Notes: a model not told the origin generated them from the sequence alone. A DNA stretch of 64,000 bases from Clostridium formicaceticum (GCF_001854185.1 NZ_CP017603.1:186001-250000); one strand, 5' to 3'; shown: positions 47,607 through 55,801, counted from the stretch's first letter. Made by a program: numbers and translations.

Positions 47607-48361
47607 GATCCTACCCCCAAAAACATCTTTTTTAAATACCCTTCGTTCAGCAAATGCACAGTCTTAAACCTACCTCCATAAAATACTGCCCAATTATTAA
47701 ATACACACGGAACAGCTTTAGCTTTTTCATGGGTATCTACTTCAATCAGGTTCAAAGGAATATTATTATCTTTACAAAATTTTTCAACTTGCTCAATACA
47801 GTTTGGAATGTAGGGACATTGCTTTCCGTAAAAAATTGTAAGTTCCTTCATATCAATTTCTTGTATATGTGCGCTATTTGTAAAAGCAGGCTTACTGCCA
47901 TCGAAGGATAGTGCCAATAGCTCATATTCGCTACCAATTCTGTCTACTACTTCAAATCCGTATTTCTGCATATATTTCTTATCTGTGAGAAAAGGTGTTT
48001 TTTTCTTGGAACTGATAACGCAAATCCCTGACTTATCCCGACTCTTTGCATCTTTAATGCAGTATTCTAATAGCTTTCGTCCATGGCCTTTACTCTTGAA
48101 GCTACCTGAAACCCAAAAGCAGTAGATATAAATATAATTCTCACCGTTAACAGGAACCCACGCAGTTTCCAGTGGAGTGTATTCGATAAAAACCTTTCCT
48201 TTATCATCAAGTTTTCTAAAAATATGTCCTTCCAGAAATCTTTCAGCAAGCCAAGATCGCTTCGCATCAACACCTAGCTGATGTTTCTTATCGGATATGG
48301 CACAGCATAAATGCTCTTTAGCGAGGTTATCCATAGTCAAGTTAATATAGTTATCACACAT
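47603..48361 (-). CDS. GNAT acetyltransferase with C-terminal YoaP domain
   Basis: The 252-residue protein has an N-terminal GNAT fold with the acetyl-CoA loop SGSFKSKGHGRKLLEYCIKD near 88-107 and a C-terminal YoaP-like domain (ELTIFYGKQCPYIPNCIEQV, LNLIEVDTHEKAKAVPCVFN, FYGGRF) that looks like a thioredoxin-type fold with spaced cysteines. ATG 48361 has AAGGAG upstream; the frame is open to 48406. The coupled radical SAM gene suggests a joint modification function. This pair is not characterised to my knowledge. Confidence 0.83.
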   Translation of the reverse strand: MCDNYINLTMDNLAKEHLCCAISDKKHQLGVDAKRSWLAERFLEGHIFRKLDDKGKVFIEYTPLETAWVPVNGENYIYIYCFWVSGSFKSKGHGRKLLEYCIKDAKSRDKSGICVISSKKKTPFLTDKKYMQKYGFEVVDRIGSEYELLALSFDGSKPAFTNSAHIQEIDMKELTIFYGKQCPYIPNCIEQVEKFCKDNNIPLNLIEVDTHEKAKAVPCVFNNWAVFYGGRFKTVHLLNEGYLKKMFLGVGS

Positions 48362-48423
48362 CAAAAGCAACTCCTTGTCAAAAACTGAAAAGGCATAGAA
48401 ACACATCTATGCCCCCTAAGTAA

Positions 48424-48690
48424 TTAGTTTTTTCTCCAGCGTTTGAGTGTGGGGAAGAACCCCTTCATCATCTTTCGGGCTTCATCCTCACTCATGCTAG
48501 AATTTGCAGAAACCATGTGAGGAACGCAAATTTAAATCATTTCTTCCATAGAAATGTCTGATGTAAATGCGCCGTCCATGTAATAATACTTACAATAGTC
48601 TTCATTCTTGGTTCCATCCGAATTTGTTCCGTTCATTTCATCCGTGTCACCCATGGGCATAGCGCAACTCTGACAATACTTTTCTTCCAT
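48424..48690 (-). pseudogene. zinc-ribbon protein gene with an in-frame stop
   Basis: GGAGGG precedes ATG 48690. The frame reads EEKYCQSCAMPMGDTDEMNG, YCKYYYMDGAFTSDISMEEM and I, then TAA, then ICVPHMVSANSSMSEDEARK and MMKGFFPTLKRWRKN. This is the whole putative zinc-ribbon family protein of about 88 residues, with one codon (normally Glu) changed to TAA and two cysteine positions altered (CAMPM, CKYYY). It is probably inactive. Confidence 0.7.
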
Positions 48691-48777
48691 TGTAAAACCC
48701 TCCTTATCCTTATCATTATCTATCTAAATTATAAACTATTTAATATGACATCATAGTGTCATATTAAATATATTTTT

Positions 48778-49077
48778 TCACAGTTTTTTTAATCTTTCTA
48801 GAATACGCTCACGGATATACACAGGTTCAAGCACCTCAATATACTCTCCAAATGACATTATATAGCCGTACACCCATCCATCCTCTAGAAAAACAGCAGT
48901 AGAAACGAAATTGCCGTCTGGTAGTTTTTGAATATTCTGAGGTTCAAACTCGTCATAAACTCGATAAGTCATTTCTAGCGCAATTTTTAATTTCAACTTT
49001 ATACACCCATCATTCTTTTCATTCTGTGACGGTTCAGATAGGCTTATCGAAAAATCTCTTTTGTTGAAACACTGCTC
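48778..49077 (-). pseudogene. WYL-domain transcriptional regulator, C-terminal fragment
   Basis: The frame reads CFNKRDFSISLSE, then LKLKIALEMTYRVYDEFEPQ, DGNFVSTAVFLEDGWVYGYI and MSFGEYIEVLEPVYIRERIL. This is the C-terminal half of a DeoR/YafY-type regulator after its WYL domain. Upstream it runs directly into the right-end hairpin of an IS200/IS605 element, so the insertion truncated it. The N-terminal half is not found on the other side of the mobile elements. Confidence 0.7.
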
Positions 49078-49205
49078 TTTGACACTCCCACAGCTAAAGC
49101 AGTGGGATTCTTGAGTGATTAAACCGAAGTACATTTCTGCTATCGGAGTATGACCTCAAGCTTAGGGTATGCCATTACCCCTCCTAAGACAGTGCATATA
49201 GCATC

Positions 49206-50297
49206 TTAGGCTGATAGACTGTTACCATCTATCACAGGTGCATTCATTATATTCATAGCATCCAAACGGTCTCTGTGGGTTTTAAAACCGCATGAACATT
49301 TATATTTTCTATCTTTAGCTTTATTTAAAGTATTGCAATTCGGACATTTTTGACTAGTATGTTTTGGATTAACATATTCTATAGCAATCCCAGAAAGTTT
49401 AGCTTTATACTCTATATCCTGTGCTAGACGATAAAATGACCATGTATGCAGATTCTTCTCATTTTTACGGCTTGTTTTTGCCGTATTTCTAATATTTGTT
49501 AGCTGTTCCAATTGAATTACAGAAACATTATTTTTAATTGCAAATCTAACTATTTCTCTGCTTACTTTATGGTCTTGGTCTTTCATCCAGCGTTGTTCCT
49601 TATCATCTAATTTGCGAATATTATTGAGTTTTTTAGCTTTGCCTAATTCTTTACGTTTTGCTCTGAATTTACGTTTGATATATTTATTCATTCTTCCATT
49701 GCCAAAGAATTTGGTTTTTCCTGAATCAGTTACAGCAACAGCAGGAACTTTTAATCCTAAATCAACACCCATAACTGATTCACCTGTAGCTATAGGTTCT
49801 GGTATGCTAATACTTATTTGAGCAATCCATTTTCCTGACCTTCTAGTTATTCTTAAAGCGCCTAGCTTATATTCTAGATTATTAAGCTGATAGTCAGTGA
49901 TCAAAGTCTTAACTTGTATTCTTTGAGATTTTCCATGAATCATAATTGGCAAGCTCAATATACCATCTTTAAGAGAATAGTTTTGATTATTCCAAATACA
50001 AACTGGTTTCTTTAATACAGGTACTTTTATTTCCTTGTCAGATTTCTTTTTTAAATTTCTTCTTATTTGTTTTTTGTATTTTGAAAATATACTCTTAGCA
50101 TCACGAATAGCTTGATTTTTAACAGCACTTGGCATATTTGCAATAACATTTTTAGAAGTTAGTTTTAATTTATTCTCCGCTAAGACCATAGATGAAACAA
50201 TATCATTAACTGCATTTATGTACTCTTTTGAAATATGTTCTAATTGATTCATTTGTTCTTTCCTTAGCAAAAGCTTAAACTTTACCGTTATCTCCAC
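49206..50297 (-). CDS. tnpB: TnpB (IS605 OrfB family RNA-guided nuclease)
   Basis: The 363-residue protein starts at a GTG (the frame runs to 50330 but the conserved VEITVKFKLLL begins here). It has RuvC-I GVDLGLKVPAVAV, RuvC-II IQLEQLTNIR, the zinc ribbon SQKCPNCNTLNKAKDRKYKC followed by SCGF, and RuvC-III HRDRLDAMNIM with its Asp. All catalytic residues appear present. TnpB proteins cut DNA guided by an RNA from the element's right end. The right end here lies about 125 bases past the stop. Confidence 0.9.
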   Translation of the reverse strand: MEITVKFKLLLRKEQMNQLEHISKEYINAVNDIVSSMVLAENKLKLTSKNVIANMPSAVKNQAIRDAKSIFSKYKKQIRRNLKKKSDKEIKVPVLKKPVCIWNNQNYSLKDGILSLPIMIHGKSQRIQVKTLITDYQLNNLEYKLGALRITRRSGKWIAQISISIPEPIATGESVMGVDLGLKVPAVAVTDSGKTKFFGNGRMNKYIKRKFRAKRKELGKAKKLNNIRKLDDKEQRWMKDQDHKVSREIVRFAIKNNVSVIQLEQLTNIRNTAKTSRKNEKNLHTWSFYRLAQDIEYKAKLSGIAIEYVNPKHTSQKCPNCNTLNKAKDRKYKCSCGFKTHRDRLDAMNIMNAPVIDGNSLSA

Positions 50298-50301
50298 TAT
50301 T

Positions 50302-50700
50302 TCACCCCCTTGTCTTTTGTTCTTCAACATATCGTTTTATGGTTTCGCTTGATACACTTCCTGCCGTAGATACAAAATAGCTTCTTGTCCATAGACTTGG
50401 CAAATGCCCTATGTGTTTAAATTCCTGCCTTAACCTTCGAGAAGTCACTCCTTTCACTTTTGCCATGATGTCTGCTGGGCTTAAATGAGGCAATGTACTA
50501 ACGAAAAGATGACAATAGTCTTTATCACATTCAACCGCCAAAATTTTCACTTCGATTTCTGTACAAACCTCATTAAGAAGCTGTTTAAACCTTGTTTCTA
50601 CTTCTCCTACAAGGACTTTACGTCTGTATCTTGGACAGAAAACAAAATGATAGTTTATTAAAGATACTGTTGTTTGCGTTCTTCTATAATCTTGTCCCAT
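50302..50700 (-). CDS. tnpA: TnpA (IS200/IS605 Y1 transposase) with altered HUH motif
   Basis: The 132-residue protein fits the IS200 family: TVSLINYHFVFCPRYRRKVL at the start and SLWTRSYFVSTAGSVSSETI then KRYVEEQK at the end, including the Tyr-bearing helix. Where members normally have DHVHLL (two metal-binding histidines) this copy reads KDYCHLFVS, so the first histidine is replaced by Tyr. This may reduce or abolish activity, or be a subfamily feature. Its stop lies 4 bases before tnpB. Confidence 0.88.
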   Translation of the reverse strand: MGQDYRRTQTTVSLINYHFVFCPRYRRKVLVGEVETRFKQLLNEVCTEIEVKILAVECDKDYCHLFVSTLPHLSPADIMAKVKGVTSRRLRQEFKHIGHLPSLWTRSYFVSTAGSVSSETIKRYVEEQKTRG

Positions 50701-50828
50701 ATATTCATTGTATCAGTATGTTTTTTGTAAGCGCCAAGGAATTAACGTATAGAAATCCAATTTAATAGCTGATAAAATAAATCCAGTAGAAGTTAGATAT
50801 GTTGCTAACTCTACTGGATTCTATATTT

Positions 50829-52454
50829 TTACTTAGCTTGAACTTTTAAACTTTCAGGTAGTTCCTTTGAAAAGGGTAGTAGTTTTAATAAGCTTTCCTT
50901 GTCTTGAGGGTCTACATTTGAGAAGTGGTTCATTAAGTAAAGTAAATATTTTTCAACAACTAAATTATTATTCCTAGCCGTTTCAATGATGCTATAGATT
51001 AATGCACTGGACTCTGCACCTTTGGTAGAAGCCGAGAAAAGCCAATTGCTACGACCCACCACAAATGGTCTTATAGATCGCTCTGCAGCATTATTATCTA
51101 TTTCTAAAGATCCGTCTTCTAGGAATACTTTGAAGCTTGGAAGTAGTGGTTTGGTATATGCCAAAGCTTTACCAAGGGCACTTTTGGGAACAGCATCTTT
51201 TATTTCTCTATCTACATAAGCTATAAACGCTTCTATTATTGGCTTAGATGCCTTAAGTCGTTTTTTATAACGTCTCTCATAGAAATCTTCTTTTCCACTA
51301 TGCTGTTCTTTTAGGTCTTTTTCAATCTTATAAAGCTGAGCACAATAATTAAACCCTATTAATGCTCTTGAAGACTTTAGGGCTTCTTCATCTAGGTTTA
51401 CTATTATTTCGTGGAACTTTCTTCTTATATGGGCTAGGCAATAAAGTCTTTTGACATTTTCAACTTTATTATACCCAGCATAACCATCGGTTTGCATATA
51501 TCCGGAGAATCCACTTAAGAAATTCCTAGGACAAGAACCAGACCTTGTCTTTTGGTAATCGTAAATGACAATAGGCTGGTCTTTATCTGGGGATTTATAG
51601 AGCCACATATACTTTTGTTTATTGGACTCCTTGCCCCTATCATCTAAAACTTTAACAACTGTTTCATCAGCCTGGATATAGTTTCTCTTAAGGAGCTCTT
51701 CCTTCATAAGCTGATAAATTGGATCTAGTTCATGGGCTGCACCAATAACCCAGTTGGCAAGGGTTTGTCTAGAAAGATTTGCCCCCATCATCTTGAAGTA
51801 GGATTCTTGTCTATTTAAAGGCAGTGCATGCTGGTATTTTAAATTTATGACATGACTAAGAAGCTCGTTAGATGCCATACTTTTGTGTAGTAGGGTCTTT
51901 GGAGCCTTTGTTGTAATTATATTTGCTTTATCATTATTTTCTTCACATGATCTGCAGGCATAGCTGTAGGTTACATGTTCTTCTACATACAGCTTTGCAG
52001 GTATATACTTTAACACTTCCTTTGACTTCTTACCTATAACCACTAAATCACTGGAACAATCTCTGCAGGACTGTTGATCTTCATCAAGCTTATGCTCAAT
52101 TACTATTTTTTCTAGGTTTGCTAAGTTATCTTTTTTTCCAGTATTGCTGGTTGGCTTCGTTCTCTTGTAAGTAATTTCCTCAATAGTAGGCTCAGCTGCT
52201 TTTAAGTTACTATCTTTTTCAGCTTCATCAAAAAAGGATACCTGTATAGTATTAGCCTGTTCACTGGAAGAGCCAAATATTTTTCTGTTTTTATTAAGTA
52301 CTTGATTTTTAAGATAAGCTAACTCATTTTTCAAGTTTTCTATTTCCTTATCCTTTGCTTCAAGCTCTTCTTCCATTTTTAAAATTAGTTCTTTCGTCTT
52401 TTCGTCCAGTTGGTTTTGTAAATTTACCTTCGTCATTTTCATCCCCGTTTTCAT
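50829..52454 (-). CDS. tnpC: IS66 transposase (TnpC)
   Basis: The 541-residue DDE transposase starts with a coiled-coil leucine-zipper region (LKNELAYLKNQVLNKNRKIF), followed by a zinc-binding segment with C-x2-C pairs, the IS66 domain with YIQADETVVKVLDDRG (first catalytic Asp), GYMQTDGYAGYNKV (second), and the C-terminal DGSLEIDNNAAERSIRPFV with the catalytic Glu, plus the IS66 C-terminal domain. It is intact. A second ATG at 52436 is also possible. It is transcribed with the two small IS66 genes. Confidence 0.93.
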   Translation of the reverse strand: MKTGMKMTKVNLQNQLDEKTKELILKMEEELEAKDKEIENLKNELAYLKNQVLNKNRKIFGSSSEQANTIQVSFFDEAEKDSNLKAAEPTIEEITYKRTKPTSNTGKKDNLANLEKIVIEHKLDEDQQSCRDCSSDLVVIGKKSKEVLKYIPAKLYVEEHVTYSYACRSCEENNDKANIITTKAPKTLLHKSMASNELLSHVINLKYQHALPLNRQESYFKMMGANLSRQTLANWVIGAAHELDPIYQLMKEELLKRNYIQADETVVKVLDDRGKESNKQKYMWLYKSPDKDQPIVIYDYQKTRSGSCPRNFLSGFSGYMQTDGYAGYNKVENVKRLYCLAHIRRKFHEIIVNLDEEALKSSRALIGFNYCAQLYKIEKDLKEQHSGKEDFYERRYKKRLKASKPIIEAFIAYVDREIKDAVPKSALGKALAYTKPLLPSFKVFLEDGSLEIDNNAAERSIRPFVVGRSNWLFSASTKGAESSALIYSIIETARNNNLVVEKYLLYLMNHFSNVDPQDKESLLKLLPFSKELPESLKVQAK

Positions 52455-52527
52455 TTTATTTACAAAACAATTATACCATAAAATCCTTGTAATTTGAATG
52501 CATACAAAGGTTTTATGGTATCTTTTT

Positions 52528-52878
52528 CTAAAAGTAATTTCTCTCTTTAACGGGCTTGAATTTTGATATGGTTCTTACTTCATACCCCTTAAGCATCCAC
52601 CTTAGTTCTTCAATGGAAACCTTTAAAGCTTCTTCCTTTGACATAGGCCATCTGAATTTATTTCTTTCTAGCCGATGATAGTATAGCCAAAAGCCATCAT
52701 CAAAATGAAGTATCTTTAGTTTATTCATCTGCCTATTGCAAAAGACAAATAGTGCCTTTTCAAAAGGGTCCAGCTTAAACTCGGTCTGTACAATCATACT
52801 TAGTCCATCTATATTTTTCCTAAGATCCGTTACCCCACAAGCCAAATATACTTTATCCACTTTATCTATATTTAGCAT
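52528..52878 (-). CDS. IS66 accessory protein TnpB (Orf2)
   Basis: The 116-residue protein matches IS66 Orf2: VYLACGVTDLRKNIDGLSMI, FDPFEKALFVFCNRQMNKLK-like segments and HFDDGFWLYYHRLERNKFRW. Orf2 is needed for transposition of IS66 elements but has no known enzymatic motif. It overlaps the preceding TnpA gene by 7 bases. Only the family name is shared with the unrelated nuclease TnpB. Confidence 0.93.
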   Translation of the reverse strand: MLNIDKVDKVYLACGVTDLRKNIDGLSMIVQTEFKLDPFEKALFVFCNRQMNKLKILHFDDGFWLYYHRLERNKFRWPMSKEEALKVSIEELRWMLKGYEVRTISKFKPVKERNYF

Positions 52879-53210
52879 AATGCTATGATTTCCTTAAAAA
52901 CATTAGATAGAGATACCTTATCATTGCTTGGTATATATATCTTAGCTTTGCCTATTTCAATTTTTATAGTTGATGCTGAGACAGGATTAGGTGGAATAAT
53001 ATTTTGATTTACAGCCTCATCAGCTTCCTTATCTTTAAAGCTAACAGCATGAAATACAGGAGTGTTATTGTTTTGTAATTTTTTTCTCCTGTAGTAAAGC
53101 TGATGGGCACTTATACTATTCTCTTCACAAAAGGCCTTGATGCTTCCTTCATGAGAAGAGAATTTATCTAAAATATCTTCCCAGTCAATGTTCAGTGCTT
53201 CATTTGTCAT
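52872..53210 (-). CDS. IS66 accessory protein TnpA (helix-turn-helix)
   Basis: The 112-residue protein begins with a helix-turn-helix (DILDKFSSHEGSIKAFCEEN then ISAHQLYYRRKKL) as in IS66 TnpA and ends in a short variable tail. It probably binds the element ends or regulates the operon. It is the first of the three IS66 genes. Confidence 0.88.
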   Translation of the reverse strand: MTNEALNIDWEDILDKFSSHEGSIKAFCEENSISAHQLYYRRKKLQNNNTPVFHAVSFKDKEADEAVNQNIIPPNPVSASTIKIEIGKAKIYIPSNDKVSLSNVFKEIIALC

Positions 53211-53295
53211 AACAGATACCTCCCTATTGCTTGTTATCTGTTATTCTAGCAAAGCTTCCTGGTACAATCTAGGTAGAAATTCTTTGGCGCTTACG

Positions 53296-53586
53296 ACCTT
53301 TGAAAAGGTTTTAGAGGTATTCAAAGAGTATTTAGAAAAAGACACCATTTGCGAGGTGGTACACACCAAACAGGGCTATACCGTTATGTATTGGGACGGT
53401 AAAGGTGAGGAATGGTACAGTGTAGATTACTGCAAAACTCCCGAAGATATGATTGATGTATTGTTGGGCGGATATTCCGATTGCTTGGAGAAGAGCTACA
53501 CACATAACCGCCGTAATTTAACCGATGATGAGCGTATGGACATTGATAATGCCTGTAATGTTCTAAAGCAAAAATGCAATAGCTAA
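53296..53586 (+). pseudogene. conjugative-element accessory protein, N-terminus cut by IS66
   Basis: The open frame begins inside the IS66 end; the native part reads TFEKVLEVFKEYLEKDTICE, YTVMYWDGKGEEWYSVDYCK and TPEDMIDVLLGGYSDCLEKS. Small proteins with this look accompany Clostridia and Enterococcus integrative elements. No start remains, so IS66 has removed its beginning. It is the left-most surviving part of the integrative element. Confidence 0.55.
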
Positions 53587-53616
53587 ACAAAGCCAAAGGC
53601 ACGGAACAAGAGGAAT

Positions 53617-53970
53617 TTAATCCTCCATATCCCGTGCCTTTAACACGCCTTGTATCGCCCCTTGTATCACCGTTAATTCTTTATCGCTAAGTGAGTTTAA
53701 TTCAAAATCAATCTGACTGCGTAAATCACTTTTACTTTCTTCAGTATTCGGGTAAAAAAATTGGTCAACGGAAATATCAAGCAAAGTCATTAGCTGATAA
53801 AAAGTATTCAGTCTTGGGTGCTGTCCTCTGTTCTCTATGTACATTACATTTCTTGGAGAACGGTCAACAAGCTGTGCCAGTTGTTCCTGTGTCCACCCCT
53901 TAGCTTCTCTTGCAGATTTTATCGCTTTGCCGATGGGACGAAAATCAAGTTTTCTTTCGTCTTAGTACAT
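53617..53970 (-). pseudogene. XRE-family helix-turn-helix regulator with stop at codon 3
   Basis: After GGGGTGAT an ATG at 53970 opens the frame ATG-TAC-TAA, and the same frame continues without interruption: DERKLDFRPIGKAIKSAREA, KGWTQEQLAQLVDRSPRNVM, YIENRGQHPRLNTFYQLMTL and an acidic tail ending RDMED. The downstream sequence is a complete XRE regulator of about 117 codons as found on integrative elements. Only the third codon is a stop. Restart at an internal ATG (53844) would lose the DNA-binding helix. Confidence 0.7.
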
Positions 53971-54134
53971 TCTAATATCACCCCTTATCATTATACATTT
54001 CGGGTAGCGATATTTGAACGAAGTGAAATTTGATGAATAGTACAATTTAATTTCGTATTTGTATAAATAGTTTTGCTAGCATTCGTTATTCCGTATACAA
54101 TAAATAAACAGAGCCAATGAACTTGTGAGACACA

Positions 54135-54710
54135 TCACAGCTCATCGGCTTGTTGGGTGTATTTTAACTGAATGCCACTTAATAGGGAATCTAAAGCATT
54201 ACATAAATCACTTCGTACTTTATCAGGATTTGAGAACGCATATCTTAATTGTAATGTTGTGTATCCATGGATAATCCCTGTAAGCATATTCAATATTTCA
54301 TTGGTGTACGTTGAGCTAAAATCACAAGATTTAATGAGTGTAATCAAAAGTGATAAATAATCATCAAAGATTGATGCTGTTTCCTCTGTGCCGTGCCAAG
54401 TAGCCCATTGAATAATTTCGTACACCCCAGAATGCTCAATCATATAGTTAAGATATTCGACGGATACTGCTTTTATTGCAACAGTTCCACTCTTTCCAAT
54501 AGCTGCCTGCTTCATTTGTTCGTTCATTTGACGCATACCGTTATGGGCGACAGCCCTTAAAAGGTCATCTAAGCAATCTATATGGTTGTATAAAGATGGA
54601 GTTCGGATATTGAGCTTTTCTGCAAGAACTTTTAGAGAAAGGTTATTAAGTCCTTTTTCATCAGCTATATCGGATGCAGCCTGTATTACTGCTTCTTTGG
54701 TAGTTTTCAT
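54135..54710 (-). CDS. TetR-family repressor
   Basis: The 191-residue protein has a TetR DNA-binding domain (AVIQAASDIADEKGLNNLSL then KVLAEKLNIRTPSLYNHID) and a C-terminal ligand-binding domain with the WATWHGTEE segment of the WHG type (TetR_C_33). ATG 54710 has GCGAGG upstream; the frame runs to 54737. The divergent promoter region contains palindromes CTAATnnnATTAG, likely its operators, so it probably represses itself and the facing hydrolase. Confidence 0.88.
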   Translation of the reverse strand: MKTTKEAVIQAASDIADEKGLNNLSLKVLAEKLNIRTPSLYNHIDCLDDLLRAVAHNGMRQMNEQMKQAAIGKSGTVAIKAVSVEYLNYMIEHSGVYEIIQWATWHGTEETASIFDDYLSLLITLIKSCDFSSTYTNEILNMLTGIIHGYTTLQLRYAFSNPDKVRSDLCNALDSLLSGIQLKYTQQADEL

Positions 54711-54750
54711 ATTTGTACCTCGCTTCAAATTTGTCATACGCTTATTTTAG

Positions 54751-54763
54751 CTAATACAATTAG
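54751..54763. promoter_or_regulatory. TetR operator, copy 1
   Basis: CTAATACAATTAG is a perfect 5-3-5 palindrome 41 bases upstream of the TetR start. Confidence 0.65.
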
Positions 54764-54792
54764 TAAAGTCAATATTGGCATTAGATAAAATG

Positions 54793-54805
54793 CTAATTAT
54801 ATTGA
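54793..54805. promoter_or_regulatory. TetR operator, degenerate copy
   Basis: CTAATTATATTGA matches the palindrome of the two flanking sites on its left half and partly on its right half. Confidence 0.45.
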
Positions 54806-54830
54806 CAAATTGGTTTATTTAATATAGAAT

Positions 54831-54845
54831 ACTAATTATATTAGT
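54831..54845. promoter_or_regulatory. TetR operator, copy 2, near the hydrolase promoter
   Basis: ACTAATTATATTAGT is a perfect palindrome sharing CTAATnnnATTAG with the copy at 54751. It lies 38 bases before the hydrolase start. Confidence 0.7.
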
Positions 54846-54882
54846 TTTAAAACTATTTTAAATAGTGTGAGGTTGAGGCACA

Positions 54883-55608
54883 ATGGAAAAGTATAATATC
54901 TCTATCAGTGGAGTTCCTGCAATTCTATGGGGAAAGTCGTCACAGCGACTATTTATATATATTCACGGACAAGGTGGAAATAAAGAAGAAGCTGCTGCTT
55001 TTTCAGAAATTGTTTGTAAAAGAGATTTGCAAGTTTTAAGTATTGATTTACCCGAACACGGTCAAAGGAAAGCAGAAATAAATACATTTGACCCGTGGCA
55101 TATTGTTCCAGAGCTAAAAATGGTAATAAGCTATGCTAAAGAGCATTGGGAAAAAATTTCTTTATACGCAAGTAGTATAGGAGCTTGGTTTAGTATGCTG
55201 AGTTTTTATAATGAACCTTTAGAGAAATGCCTGTTTTTATCTCCTGTTGTTGATATGAAACAGCTTATTTCAAAAATGATGAATTGGGCAAATGTCTCCG
55301 AAGCTCAATTACAACAAGAGCGTACTATACTAACTGACTTTGGGCAGACGCTCTCTTGGAATTATTGGGAATATAGTCTTGAGCACCCCATTACAAAATG
55401 GAAGTTCCCTACTCAAATACTATATGGGGAAAATGATAACTTGATTGACCGTGACAGTATAGAGAATTTTTCTGATAAATTCAAATGTCACTTGACGGTT
55501 ATGAAAAGTGGAGAACATTGGTTTCATACTCCTAAGCAGTTGGAAGTTTTGGATGATTGGGTAAAAAGAAATGTGCCAAGCAAAAAAGCACCTGCAAACG
55601 AGAGGTAG
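54883..55608 (+). CDS. alpha/beta hydrolase
   Basis: The 241-residue protein has the alpha/beta hydrolase order: oxyanion region YIHGQGGNKEEA, LSIDLPEHGQ, nucleophile segment LYASSIGAWFSML (Ser in SSIG), an acid in YGENDNLIDRDS and a final His in SGEHWFHTP. The substrate is unknown. GTGAGG precedes the ATG. It is divergent from the TetR gene and followed by a KTR zinc-ribbon gene, the usual cargo layout in Clostridia integrative elements. Confidence 0.85.
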   Translation: MEKYNISISGVPAILWGKSSQRLFIYIHGQGGNKEEAAAFSEIVCKRDLQVLSIDLPEHGQRKAEINTFDPWHIVPELKMVISYAKEHWEKISLYASSIGAWFSMLSFYNEPLEKCLFLSPVVDMKQLISKMMNWANVSEAQLQQERTILTDFGQTLSWNYWEYSLEHPITKWKFPTQILYGENDNLIDRDSIENFSDKFKCHLTVMKSGEHWFHTPKQLEVLDDWVKRNVPSKKAPANER

Positions 55609-55612
55609 TTGA

Positions 55613-55801
55613 ATGCAATTAACGGAATGGATATTTTGTCCTGTGTGTGGAAATAAAACCCGTGACAGACTTAGAGAAGATACCATATTGATAAACTATC
55701 CTCTCTACTGTCCAAAATGCAAACAGGAAACTTTAATCAGTGCAAAAGAATTGCATATAACCGTTATCACAGAGCCAGACGCAGAGCCGCAGAGCCGATA
55801 A
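55613..55801 (+). CDS. cysteine-rich KTR zinc-ribbon protein
   Basis: The 62-residue protein has CPVCGNKTRDRLREDTILIN and YPLYCPKCKQETLI, the two C-x2-C knuckles and KTR segment of the Cys_rich_KTR family. Members are common accessory genes of Tn916-like and related integrative elements. It begins 4 bases after the hydrolase stop, so the two are co-transcribed. The function is unknown. Confidence 0.85.
   Translation: MQLTEWIFCPVCGNKTRDRLREDTILINYPLYCPKCKQETLISAKELHITVITEPDAEPQSR

Larger units (their letters stand above)
49078..50726 (-). mobile_element. IS200/IS605 element, left end truncated
   Basis: Transposase tnpA and accessory tnpB lie in the same orientation. The right-end hairpin is visible at 49086-49106 (on the minus strand CCCACTGCTTTAGCTGTGGG) followed by an end near TCAA at 49078-49081. 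The left end should lie more than 26 bases upstream of tnpA, but IS66 begins at 50727, so the left-end hairpin is gone and the element is probably immobile in cis. Confidence 0.75.
50727..53294 (-). mobile_element. complete IS66-family insertion sequence
   Basis: GTAAGCGCCAAGGAATT (50727-50743) and AATTCTTTGGCGCTTAC (53278-53294) are inverted ends with one mismatch and start with the GTAAGCG typical of IS66. Three genes (tnpA, tnpB, tnpC) fill it. The 8 bases outside the two ends differ (TGTTTTTT and GACCTTTG), so there is no target duplication, and each flank is a different truncated element. Confidence 0.88.
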
